Shown here one piece after another: positions 17,489 through 26,545 of a stretch of 64,000 bases of DNA; position 1 is the first letter of the stretch, and every line of letters begins with the position of its first letter. This stretch comes from Whitmania pigra. Its lineage: Eukaryota; Annelida; Clitellata; Hirudinida; Haemopidae. The position numbers and the translations under genes are program-made. The DNA is taken from NCBI GenBank assembly GCA_021613335.1, contig JAJTWR010000431.1, forward strand, positions 372,001 to 436,000. The letters run 5' to 3'. The notes beneath the pieces are model-generated. The model did no database searches, was not told where the DNA came from, and saw only the letters and a program-made list of their open reading frames with translations.

Positions 17489-18556
17489 ATGGCTCACTCG
17501 GTCACCATCGAGCCCGTCGGCGTCACCATCGACATCGCTGACGGGCAGACCATCCTCGATGCGGCCCTGAGGGCAGGCATTTACATCCCCCATGCCTGCT
17601 GTCATGGGCTGTGCGCGACCTGCAAAATCCAAGTGAAGGATGGCGAGGTCGAGCACGGCGAGGCGAGCAGCTTCGCGCTCATGGAGTACGAGCGCGAAGA
17701 GGGCAAGTGCCTGGCCTGCACTGCAGTTCCGCAGAGCGACCTCGTCGTCGAAGCGGAAATTGATGAGGAGCCCGACGCCCGGCGGCTCTTGGTGCAAGAC
17801 TACAAGGGCAAGGTGGCGCGCATCGCCGACCTCACCCCGACCATCAAAGGGGTGTGGGTGGAGCTCGATCGTCCGCTCGACTTTCAGGCCGGGCAATACC
17901 TGAATCTCAAGGTTCCCGGCGAGAGCGCGCCGCGGGCCTTCTCCATCGCCAGCGCACCCAGCGACTCCAACTTGATTGAGCTGAACGTCCGTCATGTGCC
18001 TGGTGGGCGGGCCACCACGTGGATTCACGAGCGCCTGAAGGTGGGCGACGACGTTGAACTCTCAGCGCCGTACGGGCGATTCTTCGTGCGCAAATCTGCG
18101 CACCAGACTGAGAAGCTCGGCTACCTGTTCCTGGCTGGCGGCTCGGGGCTCTCAAGCCCGCGCTCGATGATTCTGGACCTGCTCGCCGAGGGGAATACCC
18201 AGCCAATTGTCCTCATCAACGGCGCCCGCGACGAGCGCGAGCTGTACCACCACGACGAGCTCTCGGCGCTTGCCACAAAGCACTCGAACTTCACCTACAT
18301 TCCGGCGCTGTCGGGCCTCGGCGAGAATTCGTCGTGGACGGGAGCGCGCGGCTTCGTCCACGAGGTCGCAAACCAGCACTTCAAGAACGACTTCCGCGGC
18401 TACAAGGCCTACCTCTGTGGGCCGCCGCTCATGATCGACGCGTGCGTGAAGACGCTCATGCAAGGGCGCCTCTTCGAGCGCGACATGTTCACCGAGCGGT
18501 TCATCTCTGCCGCTGATGCTCAACAAGTTCGCAGTCCCCTCTTTCGGCGCGTCTAG
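17489..18556 (+). CDS. dmpP: Phenol hydroxylase P5 reductase (2Fe-2S, FAD)
   Basis: Protein of 355 residues that passes electrons from NADH to the oxygenase. The N-terminal plant-type ferredoxin domain has C-x4-C-x2-C (in ACCHGLCATC, near residues 36-45) and a fourth cysteine in KCLACT near 76. The FAD-binding part carries RAFSIAS (near 150), and the NAD-binding part begins with LAGGSGLSSPRSM (near 212) and ends with CGPPLMIDAC. Domain order and length are those of DmpP. Confidence 0.93.
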   Translation: MAHSVTIEPVGVTIDIADGQTILDAALRAGIYIPHACCHGLCATCKIQVKDGEVEHGEASSFALMEYEREEGKCLACTAVPQSDLVVEAEIDEEPDARRLLVQDYKGKVARIADLTPTIKGVWVELDRPLDFQAGQYLNLKVPGESAPRAFSIASAPSDSNLIELNVRHVPGGRATTWIHERLKVGDDVELSAPYGRFFVRKSAHQTEKLGYLFLAGGSGLSSPRSMILDLLAEGNTQPIVLINGARDERELYHHDELSALATKHSNFTYIPALSGLGENSSWTGARGFVHEVANQHFKNDFRGYKAYLCGPPLMIDACVKTLMQGRLFERDMFTERFISAADAQQVRSPLFRRV

Positions 18557-18564
18557 GAGTGATG

Positions 18565-18918
18565 ATGAGCGAGCCCTGTGATGTTTGGGAAGTCAGCGTT
18601 CGAGACACGGGCGAACGCTTCCCCTGCTCTTCCAAGGAGAGCATCCTTCGCGCCATGCTGCGGCTCGGGCGCAAAGGCATACCCGTGGGCTGCGTCAACG
18701 GAGGATGCGGCGTGTGCAAGGTCCACATCCTGAGCGGTGAATTCGAGGCCAACGGACCTGTGAGCGAGGCCCACGTGAGCCCCGACGAAGTGCGCGAAGG
18801 CTATACCCTCGCCTGTCGCGTATCACCCAAAACATCGCTCACCCTCCGGGTTGTCGGACATCTGCGGCGTTCATTCTCTTTCCTCTCCACCAACACCACC
18901 CAACCAACCAAGCACTAA
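18565..18918 (+). CDS. dmpQ: Chloroplast-type ferredoxin that reactivates catechol 2,3-dioxygenase
   Basis: Protein of about 117 residues with a 2Fe-2S motif C-x4-C-x2-C in [12 protein letters not shown] and a further cysteine in TLACRV. DmpQ/XylT proteins re-reduce the oxidised iron of catechol 2,3-dioxygenase, and the gene sits directly before dmpB as usual. Start options are GTG 18559, ATG 18562 and ATG 18565; the last gives the best spacing to AGGAG (18555-18559). The C-terminal 15 residues (after GHLRRS) are Ser/Thr-rich. Confidence 0.88.
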   Translation: MSEPCDVWEVSVRDTGERFPCSSKESILRAMLRLGRKGIPVGCVNGGCGVCKVHILSGEFEANGPVSEAHVSPDEVREGYTLACRVSPKTSLTLRVVGHLRRSFSFLSTNTTQPTKH

Positions 18919-18932
18919 CAAAGGAGTACACC

Positions 18933-19880
18933 ATGGGAGTTCTACGAATCGGTCACGCGAGCATCAAAGTCATGGACATGGCGGCATCCCTCAATCACTA
19001 CGAGAATGTCCTCGGCCTGAGCCGCGTTTTTGAAGACAAGAACGGCAATGTCTATTTGAAGTGTTGGGACGAATGGGACAAGTACTCCCTCATCCTGACC
19101 CCCGCGAAGGCTGCGGGCTTGAACCACCTCGCGTTCAAGGTCGAGAAGGAGAAGGACCTCGACGAGCTGAAGGCCCGCATTGAGGCGGCTGGAACCAAGG
19201 TCAAAGTCCTCGAAGAGGGCACCCTGCCGTCGACCGGACGAATGATTCAGTTCAATCTCCCGAGCGGCCATGAGCTGCGCCTGTACGCGACCAAGGAATG
19301 TGTCGGCACCGAGGTCGGCAACCAGAATCCGGATCCCTGGCCGCGCAAGGGCCTCAAGGGCTGCGGCGTGCACTGGCTCGACCACGCGCTTCTCATGTGC
19401 GAGCTGAACCCTGCCGAGGGCGTGAACAAGGTCGCCGAGTCCACCAAATTCATGATGGAAGTGTTGGACTTCCACCTGACTGAGCAAGTGATGGTCGGCC
19501 CGGGCGGACAAGTGCAGGCGGCGACCTGGCTTGCGCGCACCTCGACGCCGCACGATATCGCGTTCGTCGGCGGCCCGCGCGCGGGTCTCCACCACATCGC
19601 TTTCTTTCTCGACGGCTGGACCGACATTTTGAAGTCCGCAGACATCATGGCGATGAACAAGGTGAAGATCGACGTGGCGCCGACCCGTCACGGCATCACC
19701 CGGGGCGAGACGATTTACTTCTTCGACCCGAGCGGCAACCGCAACGAGACGTTCGCTGGCCTCGGCTACTTGTCCGCGCCGGATCGCCCGGTCACAACCT
19801 GGACCGAAGAGAATCTGTGGACCGGCATCTTCTACCACACGGGAGACGCAGTTCCGTCCTTCACTGATGTCTACACCTGA
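18933..19880 (+). CDS. dmpB: Catechol 2,3-dioxygenase
   Basis: Extradiol dioxygenase of 315 residues, type I two-domain vicinal-oxygen-chelate fold, cleaving catechol to 2-hydroxymuconic semialdehyde. The iron ligands are visible: His151 (HWLDHALL), His near 220-221 (GLHHIAFF) and Glu272 (GNRNETF). The conserved [22 protein letters not shown] region precedes the glutamate. AAAGGAG lies ten bases before the ATG. Similarity to DmpB/XylE family proteins is high throughout. Confidence 0.95.
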   Translation: MGVLRIGHASIKVMDMAASLNHYENVLGLSRVFEDKNGNVYLKCWDEWDKYSLILTPAKAAGLNHLAFKVEKEKDLDELKARIEAAGTKVKVLEEGTLPSTGRMIQFNLPSGHELRLYATKECVGTEVGNQNPDPWPRKGLKGCGVHWLDHALLMCELNPAEGVNKVAESTKFMMEVLDFHLTEQVMVGPGGQVQAATWLARTSTPHDIAFVGGPRAGLHHIAFFLDGWTDILKSADIMAMNKVKIDVAPTRHGITRGETIYFFDPSGNRNETFAGLGYLSAPDRPVTTWTEENLWTGIFYHTGDAVPSFTDVYT

Positions 19881-20310
19881 GACATCAAGCACACTCGTGC
19901 GCAGCATCACCGCGGCGGCGGCAGCGAAAGCTGTCTCCGCTGCGGTCGCGCGAGCAGAGGCGCTCGGCATACGCATCAATGTCGCGGTGACCGATGTGAG
20001 CGGAACTCTCACGGCTTTTCTGCGCATGCCGGGAGCGTTCCTCCACTCCATCGATATCGCCATCGACAAAGCCTACACCTCTGCGAGCTTTGGCTTCCCG
20101 ACAAGCAAATGGGAGGAAGTGCTTCGAGATGAACCGGTGCTCCGCCTGGGGCTGCCGTTACGGCCGCGGTTGGTTGTGTTTGGTGGCGGCCTGCCGCTCT
20201 TCGAGAATGGCGAGCGGATTGGGGGCATCGGCGTTTCCGGTGGCAGTGCGAAGCAAGACGAAGAATGTGCGGCGGCGGGGATTGCCGCAATCGGACTCAC
20301 ATCGAACTAG
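19867..20310 (+). CDS. HbpS/GlcG-family protein in the meta-cleavage operon
   Basis: Protein of 147 residues of the DUF336 family, seen as GlcG in glycolate loci and as haem-binding HbpS. Typical features are [26 protein letters not shown], the [15 protein letters not shown] helix and the C-terminal [20 protein letters not shown]. Related small genes are found between dmpB and dmpC in several phenol operons; the biochemical role there is not established. It overlaps dmpB by 14 bases. Confidence 0.82.
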   Translation: MSTPETSSTLVRSITAAAAAKAVSAAVARAEALGIRINVAVTDVSGTLTAFLRMPGAFLHSIDIAIDKAYTSASFGFPTSKWEEVLRDEPVLRLGLPLRPRLVVFGGGLPLFENGERIGGIGVSGGSAKQDEECAAAGIAAIGLTSN

Positions 20311-20339
20311 GGGCGGGTCCGCCTCGGAAATAGTGGGCT

Positions 20340-21793
20340 ATGAAACAGTTCAAGAATTTCATCAACGGCGAGTTCGTCGCCTCGAAACGTACTTTCGAAA
20401 AACGTGCACCGGTGGACAACCAAGTCCTCGGGCAAGTCCACGAAGCTGGCAGCGCAGAGGTCGACGCGGCCGTCGCCGCCGCCCGGGCGGCGCTCAAAGG
20501 GCCGTGGGGGGCCTTGAGTGTCGTCGAGCGCAGCAACCTGCTGTCGGCGGTCGCCGACGAAATCAACCGGCGGTTTGATGAATTCCTGCAGGCGGAGCTC
20601 GCCGACACCGGCAAGCCGCACTCGCTCGCGAGCCACATCGACATCCCGCGCGGCGCGGCGAACTTCAAAATCTTCGCCGACATCATCCGCAACGTGCCCA
20701 CGGAGAGCTTCGAGATGCGGACTCCCGACGGCGGCACGGCGCTCAGCTACGCCGTGCGACGGCCCCGGGGGGTCATCGCTGTGGTCTGCCCGTGGAACCT
20801 GCCGCTCTTGCTGATGACCTGGAAGGTGGGCCCGGCGCTCGCCTGCGGCAACACCGTCGTCGTGAAGCCCTCCGAAGAGACCCCGGCCACGGCGACCCTC
20901 TTAGGCGAGGTGATGAACAAGGTCGGCGTCCCCAAGGGCGTCTACAACGTGGTCCACGGCTTTGGGCCGGGCTCCGCAGGCGAATTCCTCACCCGGCACC
21001 CGGGTGTCAACGGCATCACCTTACCGGTGAGACTCGCACGGGAGAGGCGATTATGGCCGCCGCCGCGAAGGGCGTCCGCCCGGTGAGCTTCGAGCTTGGC
21101 GGAAAGAATGCTGGCATCGTCTTCGCCGACGCAGACCTCGACAAGGCTGTGGCCGGCATCACCCGCAGCGCCTTTGAAAACTGTGGGCAGGTATGCCTTG
21201 GCACTGAGCGGGTCTACGTGCAGCGCCCGCTCTTCGAAAAGTTTGTCCAAGCGTTGAAGGCAAAGGCAGAACAACTGGTCATCGGCCCGAGCAACGCGCC
21301 CAACGTCAACCTGGGGCCGCTCATCAGCGCTGAGCACAAGAAGAAGGTGCTCTCCTATTACGAGAAGGCGCGCGCCGAGGGCGCGAAGGTGGTCACCGGC
21401 GGCGGCGAGCCGAAGATGGCAAAGGAATACGCAGAGGGCCACTGGGTCCAACCGACCATTTGGACCGGCCTTCCCGAGTCGAGCGCCGTCATCCAAGAAG
21501 AGATATTCGGCCCTTGCTGCCACATCGCCCCCTTCGACACCGAAGCGGAAGCCATCGCCCTCGCCAACGCGTCGCCCTACGGCCTTGCGACAACAGTGTG
21601 GACGTCGAACCTCACGGTGGCGCACCGGGTGGCGAGCAGCATCGAAGTCGGCCTGTGCTGGATTAACAGTTGGTTCTTGCGAGACCTGCGCACGGCCTTT
21701 GGCGGTTCCAAAGCGAGCGGCATCGGGCGCGAAGGCGGCGTCCACTCGCTTGAGTTCTATACCGAGCTCCGCAATGTCATGGTGAAGCTCTAG
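20340..21793 (+). pseudogene. dmpC: 2-Hydroxymuconic semialdehyde dehydrogenase, frameshifted as written
   Basis: NAD-dependent aldehyde dehydrogenase that oxidises the ring-cleavage product to 4-oxalocrotonate. Residues up to HPGVNGIT (about residue 230) are in one frame; from TGETRTGEAIM onward the gene continues in another. The family reads Ile-Thr-Phe-Thr-Gly here, so one base is missing after TT at 21021-21022. With it restored in length the protein would be about 484 residues, matching DmpC. The catalytic residues lie in the second part: Glu in FELGGKNAG and Cys in NCGQVCLG. This is not a homopolymer tract, so a real mutation is as likely as an error. Confidence 0.9.
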
Positions 21794-21801
21794 GGGGAGA
21801 A

Positions 21802-22581
21802 ATGGCAGACCTTGCAACGAAATATGGAGACGAACTCCACCGAGCGCTCGTACACCGCTCGCCGGTCGCCCCGCTCACCGATCGGGAACCGAAACTCACA
21901 CTCGCCGACGCCTACCGCATCCAGCAGGCGATGGTGAAGCACCGCATCGACGCGGGCGACAGAGTCGTGGGCAAGAAAATCGGCGTCACCAGCAAGGCAG
22001 TGATGGATATGCTGGGCGTCCACGAGCCAGACTTCGGCCAGCTCCTCGCGAGCATGGTGATTCCCGAAGGGCAAGCGCTCAAGACTGCGGACTTCATCGC
22101 CCCGCGCGCCGAGGCGGAAGTGGCTTTTGTGCTCTCGAAGCGCCTACAGGGCCCGGGCATCACCGCCGCGGACGTGCTCCGCGCGACCGACTTCGTCTTG
22201 CCGTGTTTTGAAATCGTCGATTCGCGCATCAAAGACTGGAAGATTAAAATCCAAGACACTGTCGCCGACAACGCGAGCTGCGGTGTCCTCGTGCTGGGGA
22301 CGACCCAAAAGCGTCCACAAGACTTGGACTTGTCGCTCGCCGGGATGGTGCTGGAGAAAAACGGCGAAGTCGTCTCCACGAGCGCCGGGGCTGCCGTCCA
22401 AGGCTCCCCGGTGAATGCGGTGGTGTGGCTCGCCAACACCTTAGGCGCGCTCGGCATGGCGCTCGAAGCAGGCGACATCATCCTCTCCGGCTCTCAATCG
22501 CCACTGGTTCCCGTCAAGGCTGGAGACAATCTCTACGCCGCAGTCGGTGGCCTCGGGAGCACATCCGTTCGATTTGAATGA
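21802..22581 (+). CDS. dmpE: 2-Oxopent-4-enoate (2-hydroxypentadienoate) hydratase
   Basis: Protein of 259 residues of the fumarylacetoacetase-like hydratase/decarboxylase family. Metal ligands expected for the family lie in PRAEAEVAFVLSK (Glu-x-Glu) and the later FEIVDSRIKDWKIKIQDTVADNAS segment. It hydrates 2-oxopent-4-enoate to 4-hydroxy-2-oxovalerate. It is a paralogue of the following dmpH. AGGGGGAG precedes the ATG. Confidence 0.9.
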   Translation: MADLATKYGDELHRALVHRSPVAPLTDREPKLTLADAYRIQQAMVKHRIDAGDRVVGKKIGVTSKAVMDMLGVHEPDFGQLLASMVIPEGQALKTADFIAPRAEAEVAFVLSKRLQGPGITAADVLRATDFVLPCFEIVDSRIKDWKIKIQDTVADNASCGVLVLGTTQKRPQDLDLSLAGMVLEKNGEVVSTSAGAAVQGSPVNAVVWLANTLGALGMALEAGDIILSGSQSPLVPVKAGDNLYAAVGGLGSTSVRFE

Positions 22582-22592
22582 GGAATTGATCC

Positions 22593-23381
22593 ATGGCACT
22601 CGCACAAGCGACCATTCAGAAACTCGCCGAACACCTCGACCGCGCCCATGCGGAATGCCGCGACGTGGTGAAAATCACCGATGAGCACCCGGGGCTCACC
22701 CTGCCCGAGGCCTACGACATTCAGGCCGCCCAGCGGGTGCTGAAGCTTGGCCGGGGGAGCCGCATCGCCGGGCACAAGGCTGGACTCACCTCCCGCGCCA
22801 AAATGAAGCAGATGGGCGTGGAGACTCCCTGCTTCGGGTTTGTCACCGACGACATGGTTGTGCCCGAGGGCGGCACGGTAGCGATGAAGGGGCTCATCCA
22901 CCCCAAGGTGGAGGCGGAAATCTGCGTCGTGACCCGTCGGGAGCTGAAGGGACCCGGTTGCCACTTGGGCACGGTGCTCTCCGCCATTGAGCTTGTGCTG
23001 CCGGGAATTGAGGTCATCGACAGCCGTTACCGCGACTTCAAGTTCGACCTGCCGAGCGTCATTGCTGACAACACCTCGGCCAGTCGATTCGTGCTCGGGG
23101 GTCGCTCCCGACGCATTGAAGATGTCGACCTCCGAACCCTCGGCGTCGTGCTGGAGAAGAACGGCGTGATTGTGGCGATGGCTGCCGGTGCGGCAGTGCT
23201 CGGCCATCCGGCGGCGGCGGTGGTCATGCTCGTGAACCACTTGGCCGAGCGCGGCGAAGCGCTCCCGGCCGGAACGCTCGTCCTCACTGGCGGCGTCACC
23301 GAGGCGATTCCTGTCGCCGCTGGCGACTCGGTGCTCGCACGTTTCCAAGACCTAGGCTCCGTTTCTCTGCGATTTGAATGA
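22593..23381 (+). CDS. dmpH: 4-Oxalocrotonate decarboxylase
   Basis: Protein of 262 residues, homologous to dmpE but with the HPKVEAEICVVTRREL and EVIDSRYRDFKFDLPSVIADNTS segments typical of DmpH/NahK decarboxylases. It removes CO2 from the 2-oxo tautomer of oxalocrotonate and is known to work as a complex with the hydratase DmpE, which fits their adjacent genes. In the Pseudomonas dmp operon dmpH lies near the end; here it follows dmpE. The stop overlaps the dmpD start (ATGA). Confidence 0.9.
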   Translation: MALAQATIQKLAEHLDRAHAECRDVVKITDEHPGLTLPEAYDIQAAQRVLKLGRGSRIAGHKAGLTSRAKMKQMGVETPCFGFVTDDMVVPEGGTVAMKGLIHPKVEAEICVVTRRELKGPGCHLGTVLSAIELVLPGIEVIDSRYRDFKFDLPSVIADNTSASRFVLGGRSRRIEDVDLRTLGVVLEKNGVIVAMAAGAAVLGHPAAAVVMLVNHLAERGEALPAGTLVLTGGVTEAIPVAAGDSVLARFQDLGSVSLRFE

Positions 23382-24241
23382 CGGTCATGTCTGCTACCCC
23401 AAACTTCCACCACGCCAAAACGGCCACCTACGAGACGAGCTACTTCGACGAAGGCGCTGCCTCTGCGGGTAACCACCCGGTCTTGCTGATTCACGGTTCC
23501 GGCCCTGGCGCCGACGCATGGTCCAACTGGATGCGCCTCACCCCGCGCCTTGCCCCGAAGCGGCGCGTCCTCGGGCCTGACCTCGCGGGCTTTGGGGCAA
23601 GCTCGCTGCCGAAGGGCTTTACGGCGAGCCTCGATCGCTGGGCTGTGCAGTTGAACGAGTTCCTCGACCACCTGAAGGTGCCGACGGTCGACGTCGTGGG
23701 AAATTCCCTGGGCGGTGGCATAGCGCTCGCCCTCGCGCTACGCGCCGGTGCGCGGGTCCGCTGCCTCGTGCTCATGGGCAGCATCGGCGTGAAGTTCCCT
23801 ATTACCAAGGAGCTCGACGCCATCTGGGGCTACCAACCTTCGGCCGGGGCCATGCGCAGCATCCTCTCGCACCTCGCCTTCAACCAGGCGGTGGTGACCG
23901 ACGAAATCGTCGACCGCCGTTTCAAGGCGAGCACCGTTCCTGGGCGCCAAGAGTCGTATGCGCAGCTCTTTCCGGCACCCCGGCAACAATGGGTCGACGC
24001 GATGGCCTTCGATGAGAAGCGCCTGCGCGAGCTGCCCCAAGAAACCCTCATCATCCACGGTCGCGAAGACCGGGTGATTCCCCTGCAATGCTCATTCGAG
24101 CTTCACCAACGCATCCCCAAGAGTGAGCTGCATGTCTTTGGTCGCTGTGGGCATTGGACCCAACTCGAATGTGCTGAGCGCTTTGCTCAACTCGTCGAAA
24201 ACTTCTTGGATGCACCAAGTGGTGCATCGACTTCACCCTAG
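23378..24241 (+). CDS. dmpD: 2-Hydroxymuconic semialdehyde hydrolase
   Basis: Alpha/beta hydrolase of 287 residues. The oxyanion region is [13 protein letters not shown] (near 40), the nucleophile serine is in VGNSLGG (near 110), the acid is in GREDRVIP (near 230) and the histidine in [10 protein letters not shown] (near 258). It hydrolyses 2-hydroxymuconic semialdehyde or its ketone analogues to 2-oxopent-4-enoate and formate/acetate, the branch needed for ortho-substituted phenols. ATG 23378 overlaps dmpH; ATG 23387 is an alternative. With dmpC broken this branch would be the only one left for phenol itself. Confidence 0.92.
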   Translation: MTVMSATPNFHHAKTATYETSYFDEGAASAGNHPVLLIHGSGPGADAWSNWMRLTPRLAPKRRVLGPDLAGFGASSLPKGFTASLDRWAVQLNEFLDHLKVPTVDVVGNSLGGGIALALALRAGARVRCLVLMGSIGVKFPITKELDAIWGYQPSAGAMRSILSHLAFNQAVVTDEIVDRRFKASTVPGRQESYAQLFPAPRQQWVDAMAFDEKRLRELPQETLIIHGREDRVIPLQCSFELHQRIPKSELHVFGRCGHWTQLECAERFAQLVENFLDAPSGASTSP

Positions 24242-24252
24242 GAGAGCCACGT

Positions 24253-25167
24253 ATGAAAAAAGCTCGCTGCGCAATCATTGGTCCCGGAAACATCGGGACC
24301 GACCTGTTGATGAAACTACGTCGGAGCAGTCACTTAGAGCCGGTGTGGATGGTGGGCGTCGACCCCGCCTCCGAGGGGCTTCAGCGCGCCCGCAGCTTCG
24401 GCCTCAAGACGACCGACAAGGGCATCGCCGGGCTCGTCCCCCACTTCGCCGAAGACAACATCCAAATCGTCTTCGACGCCACGAGCGCGTATGTCCATGC
24501 GGAGAACTCCAAAGCGGTGACCGACCGTGGCGGGCTGATGATTGACTTGACGCCAGCGGCCATTGGGCCGTTCTGCATCCCGCCGGTCAATCTCCGGGAG
24601 CACCTAGGGCGCGGCATCCGAAACGTGAACATGGTGACCTGCGGTGGCCAGGCGACAATTCCGATAGTCCATGCGGTCGCCCGGGTGCAGCCGGTGGCGT
24701 ATGGAGAGATCGTCGCCAGCGTGGCGAGCCGTTCCGTCGGCCCGGGCACGCGCAAGAACATCGACGAGTTTACCCGTACGACAGCCGATGCAGTCGTGAA
24801 GGTTGGCGGTGCCAAAAAAGGCAAAGCAATCATCATTATCAACCCGGCAGACCCGCCGCTCATCATGCGCGACACCATCCACTGCCTCACGGAAAGCACT
24901 CCCAAGGAAGACGAAATCCGGGCCAGCGTGCAGGCTATGGTGAAGGAAGTGCAAACCTACGTGCCTGGCTATCGCCTGGTGAACGGACCCATTTTCGACG
25001 GCAAGCGGGTCACGGTGTTCATGGAAGTCGAGGGCCTCGGCGACTACTTGCCAAAGTATGCGGGCAACCTCGACATCATGACCGCCGCCGCGATGCGCAC
25101 CGCCGAAATTTTCGCCGAAGTGCGCGCCAGCAATCCCACCACGACCGCAACGAGGGCCTCGGCATGA
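24253..25167 (+). CDS. dmpF: Acylating acetaldehyde dehydrogenase
   Basis: Protein of 304 residues that converts acetaldehyde to acetyl-CoA with NAD and CoA. The Rossmann motif [10 protein letters not shown] is at residues 10-19 and the nucleophilic cysteine in [12 protein letters not shown] near 132. DmpF works as a channelled complex with the aldolase DmpG, whose gene overlaps it by four bases. Length is normal for the family. Confidence 0.94.
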   Translation: MKKARCAIIGPGNIGTDLLMKLRRSSHLEPVWMVGVDPASEGLQRARSFGLKTTDKGIAGLVPHFAEDNIQIVFDATSAYVHAENSKAVTDRGGLMIDLTPAAIGPFCIPPVNLREHLGRGIRNVNMVTCGGQATIPIVHAVARVQPVAYGEIVASVASRSVGPGTRKNIDEFTRTTADAVVKVGGAKKGKAIIIINPADPPLIMRDTIHCLTESTPKEDEIRASVQAMVKEVQTYVPGYRLVNGPIFDGKRVTVFMEVEGLGDYLPKYAGNLDIMTAAAMRTAEIFAEVRASNPTTTATRASA

Positions 25168-26195
25168 GCAACCTACAAGGCAAGAAAGTCACGCTGCACG
25201 ACATGACCCTTCGGGATGGCATGCATCCCAAGCGTCACCAGATGACGCTCGACCAGATGCGCTCCATCGCCAAGGGGCTCGATGAAGCTGGCATTCCGCT
25301 CATTGAGGTGACCCATGGCGACGGCCTGGGCGGAAGCAGCGTCAACTACGGATTCCCAGCCCACAGCGACGAGGAATACCTGAAAGCCGTCGTGCCGCTC
25401 ATGAAGCGGGCGAAGGTCTCAGCTCTGCTCCTGCCGGGCATAGGGACGGTAGAGCACCTGAAGATGGCAAAGGACTTGGGCGTCTACAGCATTCGGGTGG
25501 CCACCCACTGCACCGAGGCCGACGTGTCCGAGCAGCACATCTCCATCGCCCGAAAGCTCGGCATGGACGTGGTCGGCTTCCTCATGATGTCGCACATGAG
25601 TTCGCCAGAAAATCTCGTCACCCAGTTGAAGCTCATGGAGAGCTACGGCGCGAACTGCCTGTACATCACCGACTCTGCAGGGGCGATGCTGCCGCAGGAT
25701 GTGACGGTGCGCATCGCCGCTGCCCGCGCGGCCATTCGGCCGGAGACTGAGCTTGGCTTCCACGGGCACCACAACCTATCGCTTGGCGTTGCGAACAGCA
25801 TCGCGGCCATCGAAGCAGGCGCGAACCGCATCGACGCCGCGGCCGCAGGCCTCGGCGCCGGGGCTGGCAACACGCCCATGGAGGTGCTGGTGGCAGTGCT
25901 GGACCGGCTCCAGGTGGTTACCGGCGTTGACCTCTGGAAGATTCAGGACGTTGCCGAGGACCTCGTGGTGCCGATGATGGACTTCCCGTTGCGGGTGGAC
26001 CGCGACGCGCTGACGCTCGGCTACGCGGGCGTGTACGGGAGCTTCTTGCTGTTCGCGAAGCGGGCCTCCGAGAAGTACGGGGTCCCGGCTCGGGATATCC
26101 TCGTAGAACTCGGCCGCCGGAAAATGATTGGCGGGCAAGAGGATTTAATTGAAGACACGGCTCTCACCATGTCGAGAACCCGCGGCGCAGCTTAA
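25164..26195 (+). CDS. dmpG: 4-Hydroxy-2-oxovalerate aldolase
   Basis: HMGL-like TIM-barrel aldolase of 343 residues. Visible features are the [12 protein letters not shown] substrate/metal motif near residues 12-24, the [10 protein letters not shown] loop near 48, and the [15 protein letters not shown] metal-ligand motif near 195-210, followed by the C-terminal dimerisation region that contacts DmpF. It splits 4-hydroxy-2-oxovalerate into pyruvate and acetaldehyde. Confidence 0.94.
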   Translation: MSNLQGKKVTLHDMTLRDGMHPKRHQMTLDQMRSIAKGLDEAGIPLIEVTHGDGLGGSSVNYGFPAHSDEEYLKAVVPLMKRAKVSALLLPGIGTVEHLKMAKDLGVYSIRVATHCTEADVSEQHISIARKLGMDVVGFLMMSHMSSPENLVTQLKLMESYGANCLYITDSAGAMLPQDVTVRIAAARAAIRPETELGFHGHHNLSLGVANSIAAIEAGANRIDAAAAGLGAGAGNTPMEVLVAVLDRLQVVTGVDLWKIQDVAEDLVVPMMDFPLRVDRDALTLGYAGVYGSFLLFAKRASEKYGVPARDILVELGRRKMIGGQEDLIEDTALTMSRTRGAA

Positions 26196-26211
26196 CCCCA
26201 AAGAGGACACC

Positions 26212-26403
26212 ATGCCGTTTGCCCAAATCTTTCTCATCGAAGGTCGCACCAAGGAGCAGAAGCGAGCTGTCATCGAAAAGGTGACCCAAGCGCTCCACGA
26301 GGCTGTTGGTGCCCCCAAGGACCGCATCCGAGTGTGGATTCAAGAGGTGCCCGCCGACGAATGGGGCATCGGCGGCGTTCCCGCCAAAGACTTAGGGCGC
26401 TGA
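26212..26403 (+). CDS. dmpI: 4-Oxalocrotonate tautomerase
   Basis: Protein of 63 residues with the catalytic N-terminal proline exposed after removal of Met (MPFAQIFLIEGRT) and the conserved arginine region VGAPKDRIRVWIQEV. It converts 2-hydroxymuconate to 2-oxo-3-hexenedioate. ATG 26212 is chosen because proline must directly follow Met; AGAGGA precedes it. Last gene of the phenol operon. A small GCGGC-TTC-GCCGC hairpin follows at about 26407-26419. Confidence 0.9.
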   Translation: MPFAQIFLIEGRTKEQKRAVIEKVTQALHEAVGAPKDRIRVWIQEVPADEWGIGGVPAKDLGR

Positions 26404-26545
26404 CCGCGGCTTCGCCGCATTACTTCACCGGCTCCGCTCGTCCATCTAGAGGAGGGGGGCGAGCCGGGTGGAGGTGTTCCGTCTCGTCTTACGAAGGCAT
26501 CACATTGCTGAGTCTCCGGCTCAAGGCTGATAGGTTGCCGGTTTG

